A stretch of 64,000 bases of DNA from Liquidambar formosana (Eukaryota; Streptophyta; Magnoliopsida; Saxifragales; Altingiaceae), in NCBI GenBank assembly GCA_039720395.1, contig CM077822.1, positions 21,163,267 to 21,227,266 of the forward strand. Reading direction: 5' to 3'. Below, piece after piece: positions 47,323 through 59,540 of this stretch. Numbering within the stretch: position 1 is the stretch's first letter; each line of letters begins with the position of its first letter. The translations under genes were made by a program, and so were the position numbers. The notes under the pieces were generated by a model, which saw only the letters and a program-made list of their open reading frames with translations, ran no database searches and was not told the origin of the DNA.

Positions 47323-48175
47323 AAAATAATACTGTCGTCTTTTAGAATTTTAAAGGAAAAAGAGGATGATGTGGGTGAGAAACCAAGCACTCCTATGCCC
47401 TTTATAAACATCGTTTTACTGCCTCTAGTGTATCACTTCTTTGGTAAGGATGAAATTCACACTAATGTGAGATTCATCCAACTCTAGCTTCTTTTTAAAC
47501 AATGGTAAATAAAAAATATAAATAAAAACTATTAGTGATAGATGATGATGTAGAAATATTATTTATGATAATATTTTTGTAAAATATGATGCTAAATTAG
47601 CAAATACTCCGTAACTGTTTATATAGCATTTAGTGATTCGATTTTTAGTTTTATAAATGATTGTAAAAATATCATTTGTGAGAATGTTATTGAACATTAG
47701 AATGCACAAATTATTAGTTGGGAGGACTTCGGATGGATTAGTCGCGTCACGAAAAATAATTACACTTTAATACAAATTATTATTAAATTTTTAGTAAATA
47801 ACTACTAATTTCACTACCAATTCTCCCTTTATTATTATAATAATTATTATTATTATTATTATAAGGATATGGTAGGACACAAGGAGTAAGCAGGTGTGCC
47901 CTTTATGGGAACCCCCTGGTTTCCTTCGGTCAAAGGGTTCGTGCACAAATGCCATTTTCTCCACCTAGAGTCGGTTGCCTTTTGGGTCCAAAGTGGATGG
48001 CCGCGGAATAGCACCAATGCGTGTGAGGATGAATAATAAACACCCCCTCGTGGGCCCAATATGTCAGCAATTACTCCACTCCTCATCAAAATATCCCTAC
48101 CCTTCAGCCATCACCCCTAATGATAGGTCCTACACCTATTTATAACCTACGAAAAGTCCACCTATCCCGAGTGAG
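47323..48175. other. Gene-free spacer with a GC-rich patch
   Basis: Mostly AT-rich, with a TTA microsatellite near 47,830-47,865. Positions 47,870-48,090 are GC-richer (GGTTCGTGCACAAATGCC and similar) and look like a transposon fragment, but no boundary or domain was recognised. Confidence 0.4.
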
Positions 48176-48338
48176 TCTTCCATATAACTGTGACGCGGTC
48201 ATATGATGTCATGGATCAATAGGGGGCAAGTAAAGTGAGACTATGGAGTCAAAAAGTACTCTGACAATCTCAATTTGCTTGCCTCCTATTGACTCGTGAC
48301 ACCACATCAACCATGTCACAGTTACATACAAGTTTTTC
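48176..48338. mobile_element. Foldback MITE (AACTGTGAC family), copy 1
   Basis: ATAACTGTGACGCGGTCATA and GATCAATAGGGGGCAAGTAA at the left pair with CTTGCCTCCTATTGACTC and CCATGTCACAGTTACAT at the right, giving arms of about 60 bp. Confidence 0.72.
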
Positions 48339-48462
48339 TCTGCCTATCCCACCTCTAATAAATCAGGTGCTCTGGAAATTATCTAAAAATGTTTTAAGTC
48401 TGCAGCCAGCAAAGCCATGATTGGTGTAATCATAGTAACAAAGTTCTCTAATGAGAAAAAAA

Positions 48463-48697
48463 CTTATGTATAATTGTGATACAGTTGACAGGGATCACGA
48501 GTCCACATGGGTAGAATAAAATGAGAATGTGAGACTACTTTTTAACGTGATATTTTCATGGAGCTGGTCTTGAATTTTTTGGGGTTCTAAGCGAACTCCT
48601 AAAATGGGGTTGTCTATAGATTTGGGTTAAAAATTACTTGGAGCTCTTGGACTCGGGTTAGGGCTTTGACTGTATCACAATTGCACTAAAAACTTAC
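48463..48697. mobile_element. Foldback MITE (AACTGTGAC family), copy 2
   Basis: ATAATTGTGATACAGTTGAC at the left is complementary to GACTGTATCACAATTGCAC at the right. The outer AAAAACTTATGT sequence matches the complement of copy 1's right end (ACATACAAGTTTTT), so the two are relatives. Confidence 0.65.
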
Positions 48698-49365
48698 TAT
48701 TCTCTAATTATTCTCAAGAGTGGAGCTAGCATGATAAACTGAATAATGACAGTCAAATCATGACCATAGATGGATTTTACTCTTAAAAAAAATTAATGGT
48801 TTAGTTTTATTTTTTGTAATCATGATTTGATTGACATTGTTTTTTACAATGACAGTCTGTCATGTAAGCATTTCTCTATTCTCAAATCGTTTGAATTTAC
48901 CATGTTTTTTTTATTAAATGAGTGAAACCCAAATTTACCCATATACATTTCAATAATTCTCAAATTATTTTTCGAAAATGATTAGGGGGACGAAGTTGTA
49001 GTGCCGACTAACAGTGGGACAACTAATTGTGGATGTTGAAGAGTAATGCTAGATTTTTTCCTTTATTTGGGTTCCTATAATTAAGGGATAATGGTTCTCA
49101 AACCATTTGGATTTTTGTTCACACGATTATCTTGTTTTTACACCTTATTTTTTAGGGATCACACCCATCGTTTTGTCATTTTGGGAATCCTTTTTTGGTA
49201 TGGGAATATCGCCGGATTCCGTCGATCATATCCGATTCGTTCAATTTTTAAGTTCATGTTTTTGTATAATATTCATATTTTTGAAGTTTTTTGACATCCT
49301 AAACGTTATGATTGTGAAGGTTAGTTGATTTTAAGATGATTGTGTTTATGTTTTGGCTTATTATT

Positions 49366-50000
49366 CATGTTATCTTGATCGCACAATATACAAAGATAAC
49401 ACTTGGCGAATTGGTATGGATAAATACACAAAAGAGGTGCAGTTCAGTTGGTAAAATTTTTAAGATAAATTGCAAAAGTTGAAACACAATCTTCATGTTA
49501 TCTTGATCGCACATTATACAAAGATAACACTTGACGAATGAGCATGAATAGAAACGCAAAAGAGGTGCAGTTTAGTTGGTAAAATTTTCAAGATAAATTG
49601 CAGAAGTTGAAACACAATCTTCATGTTATCTTGATCGTACATTATACAAAGATAACACTTGACGAATGGGCATGAATAGATACGCAAAACAGGTGTTGTT
49701 TTGTTGGTAAAATTTTCAAGATAAATTGCAGAAGTTGATTGAAAATATTTACGTGATCTTGATCGCACACTATACAAAGATAAAACTTGATGAATTAGAA
49801 TAAATAAATATACAAAATAGGTGCAGATCAGTTGGTAAAATTTTCAAGATAAATTGCAGAAGTTGCTTGAAAATATTTTTGTTTTCTTGATTACACACTA
49901 TACAAAGATAACACTTGACGATTTTTCATGGATAGATATGCAAAATAGATACAATGCCGTTGATAAAGTTTTCAAGATAAATTGCAGAAGTTGAAACATA
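49366..50000 (+). repeat. Five-unit tandem array, about 127 bp per unit
   Basis: CATGTTATCTTGATCG starts units at 49,366, 49,493 and 49,622. Diverged units start near 49,751 and 49,878. Each carries TATACAAAGATAACACTTGA, GGTGCAG and AAGATAAATTGCAGAAGTTG. Divergence rises from the first to the fifth unit. The frames within it are repeat artefacts. Confidence 0.92.
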
Positions 50001-50349
50001 TTTGTTTTTAAGGGAAGGAGAATGTTTAATGAAGCCTAGTCGAATGGGAGAGGGTTTTCGGGTGCGAGTGGTTTCCTTTTGGGAATCACTGAAGGGAAGG
50101 AAAATGTTTTAAGTTTTATTCGAAATTTAGATAAAACCCTAATTATTTGATTTTTTGAAACAATCTGACCCGAAAAATAAGGAACTCTCATATTTTTAGA
50201 TTTTTTTTTGGCTATTAACAGTGTTAAAACCACTGACCAATCAGGTTCAACCACATCTGTGGTCTTATATTTTGGTCCTCTAATAGTGGTTTTATGTATC
50301 ACTACTCGGTATTACAAACTGTGGGCATAGTAAAAGAAACGAAAATTTT

Positions 50350-50644
50350 AATTACGAAAATTTGATTGGCTGTAGCACACCGCTCTCCAGTAATCTTAAC
50401 ACCACCAGAAGTTTTCCCCCCGAAGGACCTCCGCGGTTATGTAGGGTCGGTGCGCATGACGCACCCTGCGCATTTAAAACCAATCCTATTCACTGCTCAG
50501 AATCTGCATTCACACTGAGCCGCACCTATCAAAAGAGACTGTTGATCGGACTACGAACCCTCCATCTCTCTGTCTCTGTCTCTGTCTCTCTCAAAGGTGA
50601 GGTTTATAAAATTTAAAAACAAAAAACAAAACTCTTTCTCTCTC
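50350..50644 (+). other. GC-richer promoter-like stretch
   Basis: A short GC-rich patch (GACCTCCGCGG, GGTGCGCATGACGCACC) is followed by CATTTAAAACC, a TCTCTGTC run and AAAGGTGAGG, which could be a splice donor. It resembles a plant promoter and leader. The Harbinger transposon starts immediately after. No coding exon is recognised. Confidence 0.35.
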
Positions 50645-51844
50645 TTAACCCCTTGTTTGGTTGGAGGGATGGAAAGCGGGAAGGAAAGGAAAGGGGAAAG
50701 GAATAGAAAACCCTTCCTTAGGGGATGGAAATCCTCTTTCCTTCCTATTGTTTGGTAGGGAGGATGGAAAGGGGATGGAAAGGGGCTTTCCTTCTTCCCT
50801 CTTTGTTTGGTAAGAAGGAAGATAAAGAGGAAGGAAAAGGGGCTAAAAGAGATATTTTACCATATTACCCTCATAGAGGAAATCCCAATTTTTTTTTTTG
50901 GCAATTGGTTTTTTTTTTTTTCTCAAACAAATTAATGCAATTTTTATAAGGGTGATGTTATTGCAACAACTTTTGTTGCTTCCACAGTTATAAAAACTTT
51001 AGAAGTTATTGAAAGACAATTTTGCCCTTCTAAGTTAGAGGAAGAAGAACAAAAAATAAAATAAATGTTTTATTTCTCAGGTACCACCCGGAAATTAGAG
51101 TTATATGTAATTTGAATCATATTAGCTCTCAATCATATTAAATGCTTTATTTCTCAGTTCCTTACATTCTTCTCTGCCAATTCAAATGGTTTTTAGACTT
51201 TCGACATCTATTAGCTCTCAAGCCTGGCGAAGGTGAAAGCTCTTAGACGGCCACTTTTTGGGGTTGTCCTGACTCCTGTATGATGCATCATCATTGACAT
51301 CAATGGGAAAACAAACTATGAACAACATAAAGCACTAAAAAAATTACATGAAGGCAGATTAATCAAAAAAATCCAAGAACTCACATGAAGGCGGATTAAT
51401 CAAAAAAATCCAAGATATTGCCATCCCTACTTTTGATTGTGTCTATAGATGAATTGAGACTTTGGATCCCAAGTCACTCATATAGGGTGGGATCATGGGA
51501 CCTACAAGGTATACAATAATTGGCAGTCTTCTATGCATAATGTATATGATTCAAACTAAGTAATTCTCCATATATATTGTTTAACTAACCATGCTGTCAA
51601 AGTCCCTAATACATGTAATCATATTCAAAAATAAAAATATAGTAATTCCCCTAGATATTAGCACAAAATAAGGATGGAAATATCTACATAGCATGCCTAC
51701 TACCCAACATATAATATTTGTCCTCACATAGGCCCCAAAAGATGAATGCAACACCAATGTATAACATCCCCACATCCAAAAAGAACAAAAACCACTGCAC
51801 ATGCCTACCACTAAGTAAAAAAAAAACAATCAACCACAGTTTTT

Positions 51845-52922
51845 TCAAGCATCCCTTGATTCATACATCATCTTCATCAACAATTCCAAACGCCGGTCTG
51901 ATGGAACACCAAAAAAAGCTCTCACCTTCGGCTGACTCTTTATCAGGAATAAAAAAGCATCCAATTGAAGATGCTCTGGCAGTCCAATGTTCACTATCTC
52001 ATTAAATACTTCATCCTCAGAGTAACAACGCGGACGACTTTTCTCTGCAATTGCAATTCCCTTCTCTGCAATTATATTTCCCTCTTTGATTGCATCTGCC
52101 ACACTAGCAATGCCACTATTGACAACTTCAATTTGTCTCTCCAACACATCTATCATTAAATCAGCTTTACGCTTTTTGTCTTTGGAGGAGGTGCCACATT
52201 GAGAGTCCACTTGAGAAGATGTAGGTGTACCAACAGGAGATAGTGGCTCAAAGTTGAAATTATATCCACTAACTTCATCATTAAGATCAATGGGGTTAAG
52301 CCTGTTAAGCCTTTCCTCTGCTGCCCAAGCTCTCACTTTCTCCCTAGCACTTATTGCACCTTTACCAGTAGCTCTATCCTTTGCAAATAAATCCAATAAC
52401 TTATCATAGTGGTAAATTTTAGTATGCCTCCATGTGGCAGCTGCTGCATTTGCCTGCGTGTTTAAAAGATTGCATATATAAATGTTTGAATCATATATAT
52501 ATATATATAAAGGAATATAAAACAATCAATGAAAAACCATATAACATACTATATAGTACATAGTTATAAAATACCTGTATAAGCTCCTTCCAAACTTCAT
52601 TCTCAGCCTCAAACAATTGTGTTTCTGGATTCCATGCAAATCCACTCATGCCCTTGAAAAGTTCATAACATGTATTGAAGTTTTTTTTAAGAGTCTTCAT
52701 ATGATTTTTTACATGATCTTTCAGAAATGGGAATTCTAATTTTTGAGTAAGTGTTTTCACAACATTAGTATAGGCAGTTGTGGACCATGTCCCATATGGC
52801 CTGTTTCCTTTCATTTGTTCCTCCAAAAGAGCATCCAGTAAGACTTCATCCCAATATGTTGACCATTTCACCGAATTTGCCTTGTCATCAATGCTCTCTT
52901 TATTCTTTGCTTTCTTGCCCAT
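51845..52922 (-). CDS. Harbinger Myb/SANT-like DNA-binding protein (ORF1)
   Basis: Two exons, 52,922-52,575 and 52,453-51,845, with GT-AG borders (CAG/GTAT and GCAG/GC) give about 318 residues. The N-terminal half is a Myb/SANT-like domain (VKWSTYWDEVLLDALLEEQM, later AENEVWKELIQ). The C-terminal part has a basic KDKKRKAD segment, possibly nuclear, and a helical region ending in LELLMKMMYESRDA. In PIF/Harbinger elements this partner binds the subterminal repeats and brings the transposase to the DNA. The frame has no stops. The Myb gene and transposase are on the same strand, transposase first. Confidence 0.85.
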
Positions 52923-53161
52923 TTCTCTAGCTGCATTTTAACAAAAATATGTACATATATTTTTTAAATACGAGTCATTTCACATTGATATGCAAGAAAA
53001 TAAGAAATAAAGCATTACTTATTACAAAGAAAAGAGGAAAAAAAAAAGTATAAATAGGATCTGAACATTACATGCATTCTAACAACATAATAAGTAAATC
53101 ACAACATTTATTCGCACAAGCACACATCAAGGAAAAAAAAAAGAAAAAAAAAGGAAGGCCC

Positions 53162-54637
53162 TCATGGTCCATTAGAAGCATAGTTAGCCCACATTCTAGC
53201 AGCTATAGCATCCCTAATAATTGCCCCTTGTCTGCTATCATCACTATTATTATTCATACGATACTCTTCTTCCGTGCATATTTCATTGTTCATTAACTCA
53301 CGATCAACTTCAGCAATCAATCGTTCATCAGGATCAACACCCATTAGATAATTATGTAGAATACCACAAGCTAACACAATTTCAGTAGTTGTGTCAACTG
53401 AGTAATGGGCTTCTGTTCCACTAGCAATAATCGGAAATCGTTTTTTAAGCACTCCAAAAGCTCTCTCAATTACATTGCGGAGGGAAGCATGTCGGTGATT
53501 AAATATTTCTTGGGCATTTTTTGGGAAACGTGTTGAGTACTCTTTCAAGTGGTAACGAACACCTCTATATGGCGTAATGAGTCCACTCTTTAACATATAA
53601 CCCCCATCCACCAAATAGTATTTGCCTATAAAATAAGAATTTTATAAATAAGAATATATATATAGATATAGATACATATATAAATGTTTTAAATCAATTC
53701 TCTTGTTTAAAACTAAAATTACCTCTAGGGATATGTAGTTTATCTGCTCTAGTTAAAGCATTTTTTGATATTCTTGAATCCGATGCAGTCCCTTCCCATC
53801 CTGGTAAAATATATGTGAATTTCATGTCGAAGGAACAAGTTGCCAGGACATTTTGTGTTGGAAAGTTTTTCCTCCCTCGATATCGTGGTGCATCAATTGC
53901 TGATACTTTTACACGAATACGAGTCCCATCAATTGCACCTACGCAATCTTGAAATATATAAACTCATTCAATGCTTATATATAGGCATTAAATATAGTTT
54001 TAAAAGATAATTAAAGTAAAACTATGTTTACCTTAAAATAGGGATAAAATCTACTATTATTGCATATTTGGGGAGGGACCTCTAAACCAGTGGGTTGCTG
54101 TAGGAATTGCCCTTCTAAGGTGATTACAGCCCTCAACACATCGTGGAAATGACGACTTATAGTCTCCCCAGATCGTCTGAAAAAGAACTGTGACACACGA
54201 TTCTTCACATTGTGTGCTAGTGCATAAAGGAATATAGCCACTTGTTCCTCAACAAGGGCATTCCTATTATCATGAAGACGGCCAGTTCCTCGAAGTAACT
54301 CACACAACTTTGCAAATGCATGTGGTCCCATGCGTATTATGTGACGACATTTTTCATTAACTGTGAGTTCATTCATGAGTTCTTGTCGTACACTTTCTCT
54401 TTCTCCACTATTATGGGTAAGTGGTCGATCAACGTATTGAGAATAGTATACCACTCCAATCAAGTAAAGTGCATGAACCACATAGCAAATAAGTTGAACT
54501 ACAGCCATGTATCGTTTTCGTTCCCAGCTATTCAAAAGCTGCAAAACAAATTCACCAGTATTCCCCTCCCCTTCCTCTTCCGAAGTCCCTTCCCAATTTT
54601 CTTCCCAATCTCCTTCACAACTAACTTCCGTATCCAT
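53162..54637 (-). CDS. PIF/Harbinger DDE transposase
   Basis: Exons 54,637-54,032, 53,948-53,723 and 53,635-53,162 are proposed. Exon 1 has an acidic start and a helix-turn-helix region (HAFAKLCELLRGTGRL, FFRRSGETISRHFHDVLRAV). Exon 2 begins DCVGAIDGTRIRV with the first catalytic Asp. Exon 3 has LVDGGYMLKSG with the second Asp and HASLRNVIERAFGVLKKRFP with the catalytic Glu. The DDE triad is therefore intact. The exon 2/3 junction is clean GT-AG. The exon 1/2 junction (83 bp) falls one base short of closing the frame with a GT-AG intron, so there may be a small lesion or an unusual splice there. It cuts and pastes elements of its family, including Tourist-like MITEs. Confidence 0.83.
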
Positions 54638-56396
54638 GTATGATATTTAATAGAACGTTTAAAACCTTCATAGCATGACAAACACATATATAACAAGCAT
54701 GTCATATATACACAAACAAGAAAATTCAGCAACTCCTATTTATTTTCATAAATGTACCCAATAACTCTAAAACTAAGTTTACATTGAATCATAAAAACAT
54801 AGAAGTTCTAGCAAACAATTACAAATGAGAAAGTGAGGGATAAATAATCGAATAATAGATCTGAATATTAGGAAAGGGGAAACCAAAATAAATAAATAAA
54901 AAATTTGAAGAAGAATAGGGTGCATTACATGGGTTAACAACAATTGCATAAGGCCTAAAACTACAAGTACTCAGTAAAAAAGTAGGAACAAAATCCATAT
55001 TTAGGGAGAATGGTGAAACACCTCAAAATTTTCTAATACTTAAATCCAAATAAAGCCCCTGAAAATAAATAGATATATAAAAACGAGGTTAGCTCTGGGG
55101 TTTTTTTACAAACTCTAATCTTTCATCAGAAGAACAACTTGAGGAAGGTTGTCGGAGAAGTACCACATCCGTTGAGACAATCTGCCGCACTTTGGCTCGC
55201 TAGTCCGAGGAGGAATAGGAAGGAACATGAAAGGCCCAAAATAAATCCTAACCTAATGGCTACAAGAATCTGACACCAACACTAGATGGAAAGAAAATAA
55301 GAGCACATGTGATTTGTAAGATCAGGTAAATATTCCTTTTTATGACCAAATAGAGTTTTCTGCCAAAAAAAAAAAAAAGAAGAGGTAGGCTATTTGAGAC
55401 AGCCTAAAGAGGGGCTTAAAGAACACAACCAAGAACACAACCAACCGTAGACAGTCAAAGGGAAAACCAAAAACACCTAAATATAACCAAACACTGCAGC
55501 AAAACAGGGCAAACAGAGCACTAACCCAAAGATTTTCACACTACCCATCTCTTAAATCAACTTTTTGTTAAAAAAAAAAAAATTAAAAAAAAAAAAAGAA
55601 GAGAGAGAGAGAGAACTTTCCCCTTTCTACAATCAGTGAGTGAAAGATTCAATTTTTGTGAAACTATTATACCTACAATTTGTAATGGGTAGTTGGGTTT
55701 GTGAATGATCTGGTAGGGATGGTTCTTTTTCCTTTTTTTTTTTCTTTTTTTCTTTAGATCGGTCTTTCAAAAGGTAAGTAGAGTTCAAGAGGTAGCGTGA
55801 GAGGGGGTGTGCATACCTTGAGAGCAACGAATGTGGAGGGTGAACGCTGCTGTATTTGGAGCATAAAGGGGCTTGCCTCGCCGGAGAAGGACAGCGTCTT
55901 GTATGAAGAGGGAGAAGAAAACTGAGCTGCACATGCCTTCCATTATAAAACCCAATGAAGGGTATTTTGATAACTTAAGTGTGTTGTATGCGTTTCCTTC
56001 CACTTTTCCGCCCGTTTTTGGGCGGATTCAAAATGGTGGGCGGGAACGGAAAGGGAGTCCCTCCTGGTTACCTTTCCCTCCTGTCTTCCCTCCTAACCAA
56101 ACAAGGGATTTGCAATCCTTCCCTCCCCTTTTCCCTCCCCCCCCTATCCTTCCCTCCCCCTTTCCACCCAACTAAACACAGCATGAAAGAAAAGCGAAGG
56201 AAAGAGAGAAAAACAAGAGAGAGAGGAGAATCCATTTCCTGCGAAATTCCACCACCTGGCAGCTCTTAGGTACCGGTTTTCGGGGCTCAATTGTTATAGG
56301 CGACGAATCCTCTGCTCGCCACGCCAAGTAAAGAAAAGTATAATTCTTTATATTTTATTTTATTTTCTTGATAAAATCCGCAAACCAAATAGAGCC

Positions 56397-56682
56397 TTAA
56401 AGTAAGTTTTGATGGACTTGATCAAATGAAAAAGGACATATTTCTGGATGTTGCACGTTTCTTGAATGGGACATATTTTTGGATGATGAGCCAACGATGA
56501 TACACTACGATTCTTCATTTCACGATTCGACTCTAGAAGAAGAAGAGGCGGCAGGAGCAGAGGAAGATGTTATTACTAAACATATTAAGAGAAGGCTTGC
56601 TAAGGAGAAAGCAATTGGAAGTCTGCACCCTAAAAGGATGAGAGTAAACACCCACACATTGCTTAAACTTAAGGACAGATAA
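56397..56682 (+). pseudogene. TNL relic 2: NB-ARC fused to C-terminal tail
   Basis: Positions 56,401-56,470 match the TNL at 24,470-24,540 (VSFDGLDQM.KDIFLDVA). From about 56,480 the sequence matches 26,855-27,061 (MIHYDSSFH, acidic run, basic PKRMR, LKLKD, stop). Everything between, including the MHD motif, all LRRs and the C-JID, is deleted. The join sits at a short direct repeat, ACATATTTCTGGATG / ACATATTTTTGGATG. The TIR and P-loop are also missing. The remaining 67-codon frame is open but can only make the acidic/basic tail. Confidence 0.83.
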
Positions 56683-57270
56683 TCATTCGAGCAAGCATCC
56701 CCACCATTACATCCTCTGTCTACAAATTCAATGGATTGGACGGGGCTGCCTTATTTATCCAATTGAGGATTTGGCTCCACTTGGACCAGTCTCAGGTCAA
56801 TCTCTAATTCACATTCTCTCTTTCATGGTCTCTCCTGTCCCTCCCCTCTGTTCTTTCGATTTCTGCTCTCAAATCCCTAACCCTAACCCTAACCCTAACC
56901 CTAACCCATAACTAATCTGATCGTATTATTTTTATGTGTTTTTTTTTTCCCTCAACGACTGCAGCAGGGAAAACTCCCACAACATAATATTGGCTTGTGG
57001 AAGAAAGGCTCATGTCCGCCATTGAAGATTTGGTACTTGGCCAAATGCCAATGTGATGGTGAGGATGCGATCAGGTTCAATTTCCCTGCATTTTTTCCCA
57101 TGACTCTGTTGAGTTGAAGCGTAATCGAAATAGAGCTCAAAATATTAGGCCATTGGATCACAACCATGCTAAAGAGATAATTAAGCAGGCCACGGACTGA
57201 TTACATTCTCAAAACCTTCAATTCCTCTGCTGATACCATAAGCACTATCGCCGCACAGGTACATTTCACC
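56683..57270 (+). other. 3' flank of TNL relic 2
   Basis: Paralogous to 27,062-27,590. It contains a CCCTAA run at 56,878-56,907 (five copies, against three near 27,299) and the same TTGAAGCGTAATCGAAATAG and CGCCGCACAGGTACAT blocks. It contains an extra segment at about 56,990-57,075 not found in the 27-kb copy. Confidence 0.7.
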
Positions 57271-58920
57271 CATTTTCTCCTCACTTCCTTCAGTTTTTGT
57301 TCTCATTTTGAATTCAAAATTTTTATTTTTATTTTTTTGGAGATTTTTGTAACATTTGTTTTGGCACACGCGTTGCATGTGCTCAAATGTCTAGTGGTTC
57401 AGTATGCATTTGACTTTAGAATTACAGATTTATTTTCGATAACTCACAATTTATATAATTTTATTTTTCTTTTCAATTTAAATTTAAACAATGATTTATA
57501 TGTTTTTTTTCTTTTCAATTTAAATTTGAGCAATGTTGATTGCTACTTCCGATTGTGGGCTACATGCACTTTCTTTATGGTTCCTTTTCCATGTGCATGT
57601 TTTAGCTTTTAATTTTCTATAAGTGAAATCTGAAATTTTAATTTCATGTTCTTTTATATCTAGGTTAAGCTTGTCTATATTGATGTAGTACTTCTATTCC
57701 ATATATGTGCATTTTTGCAGTACTTCTATTCCTGTTTACGAGCTTTTGAACCACCAAGCTTAGGAAATCTTTTTTTTATTTTTTATTTTTAATAGTGACC
57801 CATATATGTACTCCTTCAAGGATTCTTAATTAATTTGACATCTCATTGCTTTTTATCGTATCATCGATGCAAACACATATGATCACGTAATTATGTATAA
57901 TGTTGGTAACTATTGTACGTGCATTCATTTTTCCTAATTTTATGTGTTGTGTTAAAATTAAAATAATGCCTAACTTGCATATTCCTTTTGTAGGTTATAT
58001 TGACAAATTTTAGAAAAACTCCGCTTTTTACAAAAAAATCATTGAGATGCAAGTAACAAGTTCTAACACTATGCCTAATTTATTGTTCATATGAGGGTAA
58101 AAATACTACGTTGTTCCTTTCGTTGGCAGGCATACGTACGACTCAATTATTTTGAAGGATGGAGAATGCTAGACATAAACATCAAGATCCCGAAGCATAT
58201 ATAGAAATTAGTTTCATTTATTCTTTGATTCAGGATATTGTTTTTGTAAATGGATCTCTATCGAAGTTCATTGAGACTTAATGAATAATATAAAAAATCA
58301 TTGTGGTTGACGTATTACATTTTCTATGTTCACATTGTTCCAAATCTCCCATGGTATATAGTGACTATTTGAATAATATGTCCAAATATTATTTAAATTA
58401 TTTTCTTCTATATTTTGTCTCCATTGTCAATGTTTTGAGCTGGTTTATGGTCTAGACGACCTTCTCTTTCTTTTTCTTTTTTTTCTTTTCCCCCTATTTA
58501 ATGGTGTTCTTTAAACTGAATTTTTTCAATTTTGTGTTGCTTTTACAAGAATGGACATACAGAGAAGTTGCAAGGCTCAAACAACTCAACATGGACGTGA
58601 ATGCTCTCATGAAATGGATGTTTAAAATAAGAATTTCCATTTTACAACTCAACATTTTGTTCTCCTCTCGGTGCTCTTTGCATTTTTCCCCCCCTTTACT
58701 AATTACCATGCATGGTTCCTAGTATCGGAAAAAAGGACAACTCATAGTCTTTATGCTTGACATGATGGTGCCTATTTATGTTGTTGATAGCTAGTTCTAT
58801 GTGACAATTGAATTGATTTTAATGATGTTATATACTTGTCAACTTTGGCTTGGTAGAAGTGAGTTTTGCAATACATTGATGTAGCATATTGTTTACATAG
58901 TATGAATATTAACGGACTTT
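57271..58920. other. Gene-free AT-rich spacer
   Basis: No gene seen. A sequence GCACACGCGTTGCATGTGC near 57,364 followed by CTAG at 57,390 resembles a Helitron 3' end, but no matching 5' end was found. Confidence 0.45.
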
Positions 58921-59540
58921 TATATAGGCCTAAGGTCTCTCTTTAAAGGGAATGCTATTTGGGCCTAAAGCCTCTCTTTTCAAAGGAAATCTGCAATTAT
59001 AAAGGCAATAGGAGCCTGAGGTAAATTGACACCTCAGAGCCTGCCCAGCCCTTGTCATTTCTCTGCACCCTAAAGCTCACAAGCTTCCCTGGGCTGGTGG
59101 CAAGGCCCAAGGAGTCCGAACGATGTGGACCAAAGAGCTTAAACATACCACCCTGACTCATTATTTTGGGATAACTTGGGGGTCTTGGATTAGTGGCTAG
59201 AGTGAGGGCTAATTGAGCTTAAACAAGACGAGGTCCATATTATCCATTGGACACAAGCCACGCACAATGAGTGCTCTTTAAATAGACTCATGGGCTTATA
59301 GTTTTGAAAGCTCAAATGGAACAAGGTGAGAAGGTCTCTCATTGGATAAAAAATTCAGCCAGATGGCAGGCCTAAAGTCTTATATAAAGGCCATCCACAG
59401 CTCATCTGAAGGATCCACAATTTGAAACTAAAAATGAGCAAGAGCATTCCCATTCTTTGAATCCTTTCTTTACTGCCACACCTCAGAAATTCTCCCATAG
59501 TTGCTTCGCTCTCCCCTCCTGCAATAGTACACTCTAGCTA
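58921..59540 (+). other. Possible LTR-like fragment
   Basis: This GC-richer block contains CTTATATAAAGGCC near 59,378 and a CT-rich leader after it, similar to an LTR promoter. GGCCTAAGGTCTCTCTTTAA (58,928) is partly repeated at 58,964. Neither end nor target duplication could be fixed. Confidence 0.25.

Larger units (their letters stand above)
50648..56182 (-). mobile_element. PIF/Harbinger transposon, about 5.5 kb
   Basis: The ends are inverted: CCTTGTTTGGTTGGAGGG at 50,651 and its imperfect complement CCACCCAACTAAACACAG ending near 56,181. Purine/pyrimidine-rich subterminal repeats (GGAAAGG and CCTTTCC) lie inside both ends. Both genes typical of the superfamily are present on the minus strand: a DDE transposase and a Myb/SANT-like protein. 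TTA sits at the left edge, but a matching 3-bp duplication at the right is not clear. Positions 50,660-51,844 and 54,640-56,100 within it are noncoding. Confidence 0.85.

Noticed and set aside
49366..50000. CRISPR-like array
   Set aside because: The unit is a contiguous 127-bp tandem repeat without unique spacers, in a plant genome.
56878..56907. Interstitial telomere
   Set aside because: The repeat is the six-base CCCTAA, not the usual plant seven-base CCCTAAA. It is only about 30 bp long and is shared with the TNL 3' flank, so it is a simple repeat.
57364..57393. Helitron 3' end
   Set aside because: A hairpin and CTAG are present, but no TC-type 5' end or second copy could be found in the window.
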